This document shows, piece after piece, positions 1 through 11,386 of a stretch of 64,000 bases of DNA (its first letter is position 1; every line of letters starts with the position of its first letter). The position numbers were made by a program, and so were the translations under genes. The notes under the pieces are model-generated. The model worked only from the letters and a program-made list of their open reading frames with translations. It ran no database searches and was not told the DNA's origin. Origin of the DNA: Lichenicola sp965198655 (GTDB lineage: Bacteria > Pseudomonadota > Alphaproteobacteria > Acetobacterales > Acetobacteraceae); NCBI GenBank assembly GCA_965198655.1, contig OZ240668.1, positions 3,410,001 through 3,474,000 of the forward strand, in the 5' to 3' direction.

Positions 1-632
<632 letters not shown>

Positions 633-736
633 CGATAATACCGGCTCCGGTCCGGGAGGTCCCGGACCGGCATACCGGTCAGCGCCCGCGGGCGGCGTCA
701 GCGCTGCGGGCCGGGATCAGGCCGCGCGGTGTCGGC

Positions 737-3430
<2,694 letters not shown>

Positions 3431-3609
3431 GCTGCTCTCCCCAAGGGACTGTCCAGGTCCGAGCCCTGGCCGATCCTGTGCCCCAGGCGCGCGCGGCGCC
3501 GGAAGCGTGAACCAGGCAAATGGCTTGAAAATCCGGCCGATCAAGAACATACCGACCCGCCCGCGCGACACAAGCGCCGGAGCGAGCGACGCACCCCATC
3601 GGATGGCTC

Positions 3610-4239
3610 ATGACCCTTGCCACCGGGCCGGCCCCGCCGCCGCTGCTCCAGGCGACCGGCCTCGCGGTGCTGCGTGGCGAACGGCTGGTGCTGGCGGGGC
3701 TCGACCTCCGGCTCGAACGCGGCGGGGCGCTGCTGCTGACCGGACCCAACGGCGCCGGCAAGTCGACCTTGTTGCGCGCGCTGGCCGGGCTGTGCCCGCT
3801 CGACGCCGGCCGGCTGTGCTGGAACGGCGCCGACGCGCTGGCCGATCCGGCGGCCCATGCCGGCCGGGTTGGCTATCTCGGCCACCACGACGCGCTCAAG
3901 CCCGGCCTGACCCTGCGCGAGAACCTGCTGCTCGCGGCCACTCTGGGCGGCGGCGACCTCGCCGCCTCGCTGGCGCTGTTCGGGCTGGGCCCGCTTCACG
4001 GCCTGCCGGCGCGGCTGCTGTCGGCCGGGCAGCGGCGGCGGGCGGCGCTGGCACGGGTGCATCTGCTCGGCGCCCCGCTTTGGCTGCTGGACGAGCCCTC
4101 GCTCGGGCTCGACGACGCGTCGGTGGACCGGCTGGGCCTGGTGCTGGCAGCACATCGCGCCGCCGGCGGGCTGGTGGTCGCCACCACCCATGTCGGGCTG
4201 CCGCTGCCGGACGCGGTCCCGCTCCGGCTCGGCGCGTGA
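3610..4239 (+). CDS. ccmA: Cytochrome c biogenesis ATP-binding export protein CcmA
   Basis: CcmA is the ATPase of the CcmABCD complex, which releases haem-loaded CcmE for System I cytochrome c maturation at the inner membrane. The 209-residue protein shows Walker A TGPNGAGKSTLL (about residues 45-56), a signature segment LSAGQRRRAALARV, and Walker B LWLLDEPSLGLDD. It is short, as is typical for CcmA. Its stop codon overlaps the GTG start of ccmB in a GTGA junction, so the two are translationally coupled. No ccmC, ccmD or ccmE follows; the rest of the maturation system must lie elsewhere. Confidence 0.95.
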   Translation: MTLATGPAPPPLLQATGLAVLRGERLVLAGLDLRLERGGALLLTGPNGAGKSTLLRALAGLCPLDAGRLCWNGADALADPAAHAGRVGYLGHHDALKPGLTLRENLLLAATLGGGDLAASLALFGLGPLHGLPARLLSAGQRRRAALARVHLLGAPLWLLDEPSLGLDDASVDRLGLVLAAHRAAGGLVVATTHVGLPLPDAVPLRLGA

Positions 4240-4922
4240 GCCGGCCGGCCGGCACGATCGCCCGGTTCGGCGCCGTGCTGCTGCGCGACCTCCTCCTGTC
4301 GGCGCGCCACGCCGCCGACACGCTGGCGGCGACCCTGTTCTTCCTGCTGGCGGGCAGCCTGTTCCCCCTGGCGCTGGGCCCGTCGCCGGAGCTGCTGCGA
4401 CGCATGGCGCCGGGGATCGTCTGGGTGTGCGCCCTGCTCGCCGCCCTGCTGCCGCTGGACCGGCTGTTCGGCGCCGAGCTGGAGGACGGCTCGCTCGACC
4501 AGTTGATGCTGTGCGGCCTGCCGGCTCCGGCGGTGGCGCTGGCCAAGATCGCGTCGCACTGGCTGTGCACCGGGCTGCCGCTGCTGCTCGCGGCCACCCC
4601 GCTGGGGCTGATGCTGGGGCTGCCGGTCCCGGCGCTACCGGTGCTGCTGGCCGGGCTCACGCTCGGCACCGCCGTGCTGTCGCTGCTGGGCGGCATGGCG
4701 GCGGCGATCGTGCTCGGCGCCCGGCGCGGCGGGGTGCTGCTGCCGCTGCTGGTGCTGCCGCTGGCGACTCCGGCGCTGATCTTCGGCGCTGCCGCGGTGG
4801 ATGCCGCCCAGGCCGGGCTGGACTGGCATCCCGACCTGCTGCTGCTGGGCGCGTTCCTGCTCGCTGCTCTGCCCGCCTGCCCGCTCGCCGCCGGCGCCGG
4901 GCTCAGGGCGGCGTCGGAGTGA
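4236..4922 (+). CDS. ccmB: Haem exporter protein CcmB
   Basis: CcmB is the integral membrane subunit that pairs with CcmA in cytochrome c maturation. The 228-residue product starts at the GTG at 4236 (VSRPAGTIAR), overlapping the ccmA stop by 4 nt. It has about six hydrophobic segments, including LFFLLAGSLFPLAL, a run near VWVCALLAALLPLD and a C-terminal LLLLGAFLLAAL. The family feature RLFGAELEDGSLDQL lies between the second and third membrane segments. The next gene is not ccmC but a CBS-domain protein after a gap of about 120 bp. Confidence 0.93.
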   Translation: MSRPAGTIARFGAVLLRDLLLSARHAADTLAATLFFLLAGSLFPLALGPSPELLRRMAPGIVWVCALLAALLPLDRLFGAELEDGSLDQLMLCGLPAPAVALAKIASHWLCTGLPLLLAATPLGLMLGLPVPALPVLLAGLTLGTAVLSLLGGMAAAIVLGARRGGVLLPLLVLPLATPALIFGAAAVDAAQAGLDWHPDLLLLGAFLLAALPACPLAAGAGLRAASE

Positions 4923-5040
4923 CCGGGGGAGCATCCTGGCGCGCAGCTTGCTGGCGGGATACGCGATGATCATGTAGCCCGCAGCCATCGCAACCGCGCC
5001 CGGACGTCTTTATTGTTACCCGCATTGGAGGACCCCACGC

Positions 5041-5472
5041 ATGTTGATCGCTACCATCCTGGAGAAGAAGGGCCATCAGGTCGCGACGCTTCGGCCGGAC
5101 CAGACCGTGTCGGCCGCGGTGGCGCTGATGGCCGAACGGCGCGTCGGCGCGGTGGTGATCGAGGACAAGGCGGCGGTGGTGGGCATCTTCTCCGAGCGCG
5201 ACCTGGTCAAGCTGCTGGCGCGCAGCGGCCCGTCGGCGCTGGGCGAGCCGCTCAGGAAGGCGATGACGGCGCCGGTGATCACCTGCCGCGCCGAGGATCG
5301 GCTCGATCAGGTGATGGGGCTGATGAGCCAGCGCCACGTGCGGCACATGCCGGTGATGGACGGCAACAGCCTGTGCGGCATGATCAGCATACGCGACCTG
5401 GTGCGGCACCGGCTGGAGGAGAAGGAGCTGGAGACCGCCATCCTGCTCGACATCTCCCGCATGCACGGCTGA
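5041..5472 (+). CDS. CBS-domain pair protein
   Basis: This 143-residue protein consists almost entirely of two CBS motifs (about residues 10-60 and 75-130), forming one Bateman module that normally binds adenine nucleotides and senses energy state. Visible features are VSAAVALMAERRVGAVVIED, GIFSERDLVKLL, and the second repeat LMSQRHVRHMPVMDG with MISIRDLVRHRL. A good ribosome-binding site, GGAGG, lies about 10 bases before the ATG. Stand-alone CBS pairs of this size are common in alphaproteobacteria and their partner is usually unknown. The stop codon TGA sits at the edge of a repeat element that begins there. Confidence 0.9.
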   Translation: MLIATILEKKGHQVATLRPDQTVSAAVALMAERRVGAVVIEDKAAVVGIFSERDLVKLLARSGPSALGEPLRKAMTAPVITCRAEDRLDQVMGLMSQRHVRHMPVMDGNSLCGMISIRDLVRHRLEEKELETAILLDISRMHG

Positions 5473-5641
5473 AGACCGTCCAAGAATGCGCTGTGCCGGC
5501 GATCCGACGCGCCCGTCTGCGCTTCCGGTGCTCACGGCCGGACGGCCGCTCCGGTTCTCGACGGACACGCCGGGCACGTTCCGCCGCTGACGCGGCGGAA
5601 CGCTCTCGCTCGGCACACCCCATTCTCGGACGGTCTTTCGA
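5470..5641 (+). repeat. Family A palindromic repeat, copy 1 (about 170 bp)
   Basis: This intergenic stretch is closely similar to the reverse complement of 14790-14970. The most conserved part runs from ACACGCCGGGCACG through a perfect 10-bp-stem hairpin (GTTCCGCCGC, loop TGAC, GCGGCGGAAC; 5578-5601) to CACACCCCATTCTC. The outer ends are imperfect inverted repeats. The left end, TGAAGACCGTCCAAGAATG, includes the stop codon of the CBS gene. It has no coding potential and resembles a non-autonomous MITE-like element. It is followed immediately by a partial family B repeat. Confidence 0.8.
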
Positions 5642-5642
5642 C

Positions 5643-5734
5643 CTTATCCCTAATGATTAGGGGTCTGGGGTCTGAGACCCCAGCGGATCGAGCTGCGAAG
5701 CAGATCGATGGGCAGAGCCCTGGCCTTCAGACCG
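5643..5734 (-). repeat. Family B repeat, copy 1, partial, inverted
   Basis: On the minus strand this reads AGGCCAGGGCTCTGCCC, then ATCGATCTGCTTCGCAGCTC and a CTGGGG-CTCAG-CCCCAG type hairpin. It matches the first half of the family B copy at 50307 almost base for base. It lies directly downstream of the hpnH stop codon on that gene's strand. The second half of the element is absent, as if truncated where it meets the family A copy. The strong hairpins could also stop transcription leaving hpnH. Confidence 0.75.
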
Positions 5735-6886
5735 CTACTCCGCCGCGTCGACCGGCATCTTGCGTGAGGCGGCCTTCTTCGCGGCCAGCTCGGCCATGCG
5801 CGCGTCTACGTGCTCGGCGTAGTTGTACTCGGCCGGCCGCTGGTTCGCGAGCGAGATCTCAGGCGCCATCGGACCTTCGGTCTGCGGGCCGCGCAGCGCC
5901 ACCTTCATGATGTGCAGCGGCCGCTTCACCGCGTCGATCACAGCACTCGACTCATAGCCGGAGTGGACCATGCAGTCGGCACACTTCTCGTAGTTGCCGG
6001 TGCCGTACTGCTCCCAGGCGGTGTCCTCCATCAGCTCCTTGAAGGTCTTGGCGTAGCCCTCGCCCAGCAGGTAGCAGGGCTTCTGCCAGCCGAACACGTT
6101 GCGCAGCGGCTTGCCCCAGGGCGTGCAGTGGTAGGTCTCGTTGCCGGCAAGGAAGTTCAGGAACAGCGGCGACTGGGTGAACTTCCACTTCCGGCCCCGG
6201 CCCAGCCGGAAGGTGTCGCGGAACAACTGCTTGGTTTTCTGCCGGTTGAGGAAGTGGGCCTGGTCGGGTGCCCGCTCATAGGCGTAGCCGGGCGCGGTCA
6301 TGATGCCGTCCACGCCCATCGCCATCACCTGGTCGAAGAACGCGGCCAGCCGCTCCGGCTTGGCGCCGTCGAACACGGTGCAGTTGATCGACACCCGGAA
6401 GCCGCGCGCCTTGGCCTTGCGGATCGCCTCGACCGCACGGTCGTAGACGCCGTCCTGGCACACCGAGGCGTCGTGCATCTCCTTATCGCCGTCCAGGTGC
6501 ACGTCCCAGGAGAAGAACGGGTTGGGCGCGTAGTCGTCGAGCTTCTTCTCCAGCAGCAGGGCGTTGGTGCACAGGTAGACGTACTTCTTCCGCGCCAGGA
6601 GCTTGGCGATGATCTCCGGCATCTCCTTGTGCAGCAGCGGCTCGCCGCCGGCCACCGCGATCACCGGGGCGCCGCACTCGGTGTCGGCGTCCAGGCACTC
6701 CTGCACCGACAGGCGCTGGTTCAGGATCGGCGCCGGGTAGTCGATCTTGCCGCAGCCGGCGCAGGCGAGGTTGCAGCGGAACAGCGGCTCCAGCATCAGC
6801 ACCAGCGGGTAGCGCTTGCGGCCGCGGAGATGCTGCTTGACGACGTAGGCGCCGACCCGGACGGCCTGCATGATCGGAACGGCCAT
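5735..6886 (-). CDS. hpnH: Adenosyl-hopene transferase HpnH (radical SAM)
   Basis: HpnH attaches the 5'-deoxyadenosyl group to the hopene side chain, giving adenosylhopane, the first step of C35 hopanoid side-chain building. The 383-residue protein starts MAVPIMQAVRVGAYVVKQHL and carries the radical SAM CX3CX2C motif at Cys38, Cys42 and Cys45. The GGEPLLHKE motif for SAM binding lies near residue 80. The C-terminal Cys-containing region (CTPWGKPLRN, KCADCMVHSG) is typical of the HpnH family. A ribosome-binding site AGGAGA lies about 10 bases before the start. It is divergent from dxs, with 437 bp between. Confidence 0.97.
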   Translation of the reverse strand: MAVPIMQAVRVGAYVVKQHLRGRKRYPLVLMLEPLFRCNLACAGCGKIDYPAPILNQRLSVQECLDADTECGAPVIAVAGGEPLLHKEMPEIIAKLLARKKYVYLCTNALLLEKKLDDYAPNPFFSWDVHLDGDKEMHDASVCQDGVYDRAVEAIRKAKARGFRVSINCTVFDGAKPERLAAFFDQVMAMGVDGIMTAPGYAYERAPDQAHFLNRQKTKQLFRDTFRLGRGRKWKFTQSPLFLNFLAGNETYHCTPWGKPLRNVFGWQKPCYLLGEGYAKTFKELMEDTAWEQYGTGNYEKCADCMVHSGYESSAVIDAVKRPLHIMKVALRGPQTEGPMAPEISLANQRPAEYNYAEHVDARMAELAAKKAASRKMPVDAAE

Positions 6887-7323
6887 GCGAACTTGTTCTC
6901 CTGTTCCCCGCCTGCGGCGGGTCGCTCTTACGCCCGGTCAGCCGGCCGTGCCGCCCGCCCGGTGATCCCTTGCAACGATCCGCGACGACGATGGCGGCAG
7001 GAAGCCGCACCGGCAATCACGGAGTCGAGAAGGAGAAAACGAGAAGGTCGGCTGACGGCACGACGAGGCGACTAGGCCAGGCCGTATACGGCAAACCCCG
7101 CCACCGTCGCAAACATCTGTGATCGGTTGCTATGGCATTTCTGCAACAGCCGCCTCGGCAACCCTGTCGCAACGATATGGATCGCACTAAAGCATAGGCA
7201 ATCGGCGGTCCTGTGCTCCGGACACGGAGCGGCAGCACGCCTTCTTGAACCAGACCGGTACGCGCGACGTCGGCCCCTCGGCCGGGGTCCGACGCATCCG
7301 GCGCGAGTGGACGCTCATCGGAC
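6887..7323. other. Divergent intergenic region between hpnH and dxs
   Basis: These 437 bases hold no convincing gene. Next to hpnH is a short inverted repeat CCCGCC-TGC-GGCGGG at about 6907-6921. A less GC-rich patch around 7090-7200 is the likely place for promoters of both hpnH and the dxs-hpn operon. I could not pick out a clear -35/-10 pair. Confidence 0.5.
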
Positions 7324-9375
7324 ATGGACGAGTCGGATCTCCCGGGCGCTGCGAAATATCCCCTCCTGGACCGTGTTTCCGATCCTCGGGACCTACGCAA
7401 CCTGTCGGCGGAGCAGTTGCGGCAGGTGGCGGACGAGCTACGGGCGGAGACGCTGGACGCGGTGTCGGTGACGGGCGGGCACCTGGGGGCGTCGCTGGGG
7501 GTGGTGGAGCTGACGGTGGCGCTGCACGCGGTGTTCGACACCCCGCACGACCGGCTGATCTGGGACGTCGGCCACCAGACCTACCCGCACAAGATCCTGA
7601 CCGGACGGCGCGACCGCATACGCACCCTGCGCCAGCCGGGCGGCCTGTCCGGCTTCACCCGGCGCTCCGAAAGCGCGTTCGACCCGTTCGGCGCCGCGCA
7701 CTCGTCGACCTCGATCTCGGCCGGGCTGGGCATGGCGGTGGCGCACGACCTGCTGAGCGCGCAGGCCCAGGTGGCGGCGGGGACGGCGCCGCTGCCGGAG
7801 CGGCACGTGATCGCGGTGATCGGCGACGGCTCGATCTCGGCCGGCATGGCCTACGAGGCGATGAACAACGCGGGCTCGTCCAAGGCGCGCCTGATCGTCA
7901 TCCTCAACGACAACGAGATGAGCATCGCCCGCCCGGTGGGGGCGATGTCGGCCTACCTGACCCGGCTCTTGTCGAGCCAGAAGTTCCTGTCCTTGCGCGA
8001 CCTCGCCGGCAAGGTGGCGCGTCGGCTGCCCACGGGCATCGAGCGCACGGCCAAGAAGGCGGACGAGTTCGCCCGCGGCCTGCTGACCGGCGGCACCTTG
8101 TTCGAGGAGCTGGGGTTCTACTACATCGGCCCGATCGACGGCCACAACATGGACCACCTGCTGCCGGTGCTGCGCAACCTGCGCGACGCCGACGAGGCGG
8201 GCCCGGTGCTGCTGCACGTGATCACCCAGAAGGGCCGCGGCTACGCCCCGGCGGAGGCGTCGGGCGACAAGTATCACGCGGTGGCCAAGTTCAACGTGGT
8301 CACCGGCGAGCAGACCAAGGCGCCGCCGGGGCCGCCCAGCTACACCGCCGTGTTCGGCCGCGAGCTGGCCGAGTGCGCGGCCGACGATCCCAGGATCGTC
8401 GCCATCACCGCCGCCATGCCGTCCGGCACCGGGCTCGACCTGTTCGCCGCGCGTCATCCGGAGCGGTTCTTCGACGTCGGCATCGCCGAGCAGCACGCGG
8501 TGACGTTCGCCGCCGGCCTCGCCACCGAAGGGCTCAAACCGTTCTGCGCCATCTACTCGACCTTCCTGCAGCGCGCCTACGACCAGGTGGTGCACGACGT
8601 GGTGCTGCAGGGGCTTCCCGTTCGCTTTGCCATCGACCGCGCCGGCCTGGTGGGCGCGGACGGGGCCACCCACGCAGGCAGCTTCGACCTCAACTACCTC
8701 GGCTGCCTGCCGGGGATGACCATCATGGCGCCCGCCGACGAGATCGAGCTGATGCACATGACCGCCACCGCGGCGGCGTTCGACAGCGGGCCGATCGCGC
8801 TGCGCTACCCGCGCGGCAGCGGCGTCGGGCTGGCGCTGCCGGCGCGCGGCGAGCTGCTGCAGATCGGCCGCGGCCGCATCCTGCGCGAGGCCGGGCGCCA
8901 GGGAGGCAGGGTCGGGACCGGCGGCGGCATCGCCATCCTGAGCCTGGGCACGCGGCTGGGCGAGGTGCTGCGCGCGGCCGACGAGCTGGCCGCGCGCGGG
9001 CTGGCGCCCACCGTGGCCGACGCGCGCTTCGCCAAGCCGCTGGACACCGCGCTGGTCGAGCGGCTGGCGCGCGAGCACGCGGTGCTGGTGACGGTCGAGG
9101 AGGGTGCCGCCGGCGGGTTCGGCGCCAGCGTGATGCGCCACCTGGCCCACACCGCCCACCCGGGGGCCGGCGGCGGCACCGCCCTGCTGGACCAGGTGCG
9201 CGTCCGCCCCATGACCCTGCCCGACCGGTTCATCGACCACGACACGCCGCAGAACCAGATCGCCCAGGCCGGGCTGGACGCCAGGAGCATCGTCCACACC
9301 GCACTCCAGGCACTCGGGATCGGAGAGGTGGGCTTCGCGGACTTGCCTTTGAGCCGAATCGGCCCGACATCGTGA
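7324..9375 (+). CDS. dxs: 1-Deoxy-D-xylulose-5-phosphate synthase
   Basis: Dxs condenses pyruvate and glyceraldehyde 3-phosphate to DXP with thiamine diphosphate, the entry step of the MEP isoprenoid pathway. The 683-residue protein has the cofactor motif GDGSISAGMAYEAMNNAG near residue 165, the conserved HNMDHLLPVLRNL, the central FDVGIAEQHAVTFAAGLA, and the HAGSFDLNYLGCLPGM segment. It is some 40 residues longer than common Dxs proteins; short Ala/Gly-rich insertions (near AQAQVAAGTAPLPE and RQGGRVGTGGG) account for part of this. It heads a run of hopanoid genes, so it probably supplies precursor for squalene and hopene. The ATG at 7324 gives the expected N-terminus PLLDRVSDPRDLRNL. The following gene begins only a few bases after its stop. 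Confidence 0.96.
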   Translation: MDESDLPGAAKYPLLDRVSDPRDLRNLSAEQLRQVADELRAETLDAVSVTGGHLGASLGVVELTVALHAVFDTPHDRLIWDVGHQTYPHKILTGRRDRIRTLRQPGGLSGFTRRSESAFDPFGAAHSSTSISAGLGMAVAHDLLSAQAQVAAGTAPLPERHVIAVIGDGSISAGMAYEAMNNAGSSKARLIVILNDNEMSIARPVGAMSAYLTRLLSSQKFLSLRDLAGKVARRLPTGIERTAKKADEFARGLLTGGTLFEELGFYYIGPIDGHNMDHLLPVLRNLRDADEAGPVLLHVITQKGRGYAPAEASGDKYHAVAKFNVVTGEQTKAPPGPPSYTAVFGRELAECAADDPRIVAITAAMPSGTGLDLFAARHPERFFDVGIAEQHAVTFAAGLATEGLKPFCAIYSTFLQRAYDQVVHDVVLQGLPVRFAIDRAGLVGADGATHAGSFDLNYLGCLPGMTIMAPADEIELMHMTATAAAFDSGPIALRYPRGSGVGLALPARGELLQIGRGRILREAGRQGGRVGTGGGIAILSLGTRLGEVLRAADELAARGLAPTVADARFAKPLDTALVERLAREHAVLVTVEEGAAGGFGASVMRHLAHTAHPGAGGGTALLDQVRVRPMTLPDRFIDHDTPQNQIAQAGLDARSIVHTALQALGIGEVGFADLPLSRIGPTS

Positions 9376-9380
9376 TCCCG

Positions 9381-10028
9381 ATGCACCTGTCCAAATTCTT
9401 GTCCGGACGCGCCCGGGAGCTCTTCTTGGGATTCCTCGGCCTCCTCGCCGTCGCTTCCGCCGGCTCGGCGCAGCCCGCCGCGACCGCGGCCGCCCCGGCC
9501 GCGGCGCAGCCGATCACGGCGCTGTACGCGCGGCTGACGGAGATCGAGCACAGCCGCGGCTCCTTCGCGCAGCGTGCCCAGTTGCTGGCGCCGATCATCG
9601 ACCAGGTGTTCAACCTGCCGACGGTGCTGCAGAACTCGGTCGGCTTGCGCTACCGCACCCTGCCGGACGCGCAGAAGCAGCAACTGCTGGAGCAGTTCCG
9701 CCAGTTCACCGTGGCCCGCTACGTGTCCAACTTCGCGCCCGGCGGCACCGACACCTTCAAGGTCGATCCGGCCGCCACCGCGTCGCCGGTGCCGGGCGAG
9801 CAGATCGTGCACACGCAGATCGTCGCCGGCGACGCGTCCACCACGCTGAACTACGTGATGCGTCCGGGCCCCGCCGGGGCCTGGCAGGTGGTGGACGTGC
9901 TGCTGGACGGCAACATCAGCCAGGTCGCGGTGCAGCGCGCCGATTTCGGTTCAAGCCTGAGCTCCGGGGATGCTACCCCGTTGATCGACAGCCTGAGAAA
10001 GAAGACGCAGGCTTTCTCCGAAGGCTGA
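9381..10028 (+). CDS. hpnM: Hopanoid-associated MlaC-like periplasmic protein HpnM
   Basis: The product (215 residues) belongs to the MlaC/Ttg2D fold, periplasmic proteins that shuttle lipids between membranes. The N-terminus (about residues 10-35) is a signal peptide with core LFLGFLGLLAVASAGSAQ followed by an Ala-rich linker. The mature part has the family pattern ITALYARLTEIEH, PIIDQVFNLPTVLQNSVG and FTVARYVSNF. I chose the ATG at 9381, 5 bases after dxs; a GTG at 9372 overlapping dxs is an alternative. Its place between dxs and hpnI identifies it as HpnM rather than a general MlaC. It may work with the RND protein HpnN encoded near 43 kb in moving hopanoids to the outer membrane; that link is inferred. 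Confidence 0.9.
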   Translation: MHLSKFLSGRARELFLGFLGLLAVASAGSAQPAATAAAPAAAQPITALYARLTEIEHSRGSFAQRAQLLAPIIDQVFNLPTVLQNSVGLRYRTLPDAQKQQLLEQFRQFTVARYVSNFAPGGTDTFKVDPAATASPVPGEQIVHTQIVAGDASTTLNYVMRPGPAGAWQVVDVLLDGNISQVAVQRADFGSSLSSGDATPLIDSLRKKTQAFSEG

Positions 10029-10062
10029 ACCGCCGCTTCCTCGGCCGAGGTCGACCTGCTCC

Positions 10063-11259
10063 ATGACGCTTGCCCCCTTCTCCTTCGCGCTCAGCGTCGC
10101 CGCGGCGGTGATCGCCGGCCTCGGCTGCATCCAGTCGGTGGTCGGCGCCGTGCTGGCCCACCGGTTCGGGCGCAGGGCCCGCCTGGGTCCCACGGATGAC
10201 GCAGCGCCGCTGCCGGCCGTGACCGTGCTCAAGCCGCTGCACGGCGACGAGCCGATGCTGGAGGACGCGCTGGTGAGCTTCTGCACCCAGGACTACCCCG
10301 TCCTGCAGATCGTGTTCGGCGTGCAGGACCGGACCGACCCCGCGATCGGCCTGGTGCGCCGGCTGCAGGCGCGGTTTCCCGCCCTCGACCTGGTCCTGGT
10401 GGTGGATGCCACGCCGCACGGGGCCAACCGCAAGATCGCCAACCTGATCAACATGCTGCCGTCGGCGCGGCACGACGTGCTGGTGATCTCGGACTCCGAC
10501 ATCCACGCCCGCCCCGGCTACCTGCGCCGGGTGGTGGCGGCGTTGCACCGGCCGGGCATCGGGCTGGTGACCACCCTGTACGGCGGCCGGGCGGCGAGCA
10601 CTACCCTGGCGCGGCGGCTGGCGGCGGCGCAGGTCAACCACACCTTCCTGCCTGGCGTGCTGATGTCGCGCCTGCTCGGGCGGCAGGACTGCCTGGGTGC
10701 GACCATGGCGCTGCGGCGCTCGATGCTGGACGCGGTCGGCGGCCTCGGCGCGCTGTCGCCGCACATCGCCGACGACTCGGCCCTCGGCAAGCTGGTGCGC
10801 GCGCAGGGCAGCGCGATCGCGATCGCCGACGCGCTGACGGTCACCACCGTTTCCGAGACCAGCCTGCGCGAACTGTTCACGCACGAGCTGCGCTGGGGCC
10901 GCACGGTGCGCAGCGTCGAGCCGGTCGGCTACGCGCTGTCGGCGATCCAGTTGCCGCTGTTCTGGGCCGGTGCCGCGGTGCTGCTGGCGCCGTCCTCTTC
11001 CTGGAGCTGGGGCGTGCTGGGGCTGGTCTGGACGGTGCGTGGCGTCACCGCCGGGGTCATCGACCGGATGCTGGGACAGGCCGGCACCGTGCCGCCGGCC
11101 CTGCTGCCGATGCGGGACTGGCTGTCCGCGGCGGTGATGCTGGGCAGCCTGTCTGGGCGGCGGGTCGCCTGGCGGGGACACACGCTGCACCTGCCGCCGC
11201 GCGCCGTCGCGAGGCCGGTGCGACGCGCGCTGGCGCCCGGCGTGGATGCCGGCGACTGA
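10063..11259 (+). CDS. hpnI: Hopanoid glycosyltransferase HpnI
   Basis: HpnI is a membrane-bound family 21-like glycosyltransferase (ceramide glucosyltransferase relatives) that adds N-acetylglucosamine to bacteriohopanetetrol. The 398-residue protein begins with a hydrophobic segment (about residues 8-30). The catalytic region contains VTVLKPLHGDEPMLEDAL, the acidic motif VISDSDIHARPGYL, QDCLGATMALRR, and the acceptor-site motif HELRWGRTVR. Two or three membrane segments follow near residues 295-345. The gene lies 34 bp after hpnM and upstream of hpnJ and hpnK. Confidence 0.95.
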   Translation: MTLAPFSFALSVAAAVIAGLGCIQSVVGAVLAHRFGRRARLGPTDDAAPLPAVTVLKPLHGDEPMLEDALVSFCTQDYPVLQIVFGVQDRTDPAIGLVRRLQARFPALDLVLVVDATPHGANRKIANLINMLPSARHDVLVISDSDIHARPGYLRRVVAALHRPGIGLVTTLYGGRAASTTLARRLAAAQVNHTFLPGVLMSRLLGRQDCLGATMALRRSMLDAVGGLGALSPHIADDSALGKLVRAQGSAIAIADALTVTTVSETSLRELFTHELRWGRTVRSVEPVGYALSAIQLPLFWAGAAVLLAPSSSWSWGVLGLVWTVRGVTAGVIDRMLGQAGTVPPALLPMRDWLSAAVMLGSLSGRRVAWRGHTLHLPPRAVARPVRRALAPGVDAGD

Positions 11260-11386
11260 TCCCGCCGATCCGGAACCTGATGACGCGCGGCACCGCGACC
11301 GCTATTGAAGCCGGCTGCCCTCCCGGCATCCCTGGCATCCCTGCCTGGCACCGGCGTCTCGACCCGCTTCAAGGACGACCTGCACC

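Noticed and set aside
4903..5616. A minus-strand frame starting MPSESVPPRQRRNVPG, and its twin at 14813
   Set aside because: The similar peptides come from the family A repeat itself; the frames run into unrelated sequence and are not genes.
7438..9297. Long minus-strand frame over dxs
   Set aside because: A shadow of dxs; no motif, no ribosome-binding site.
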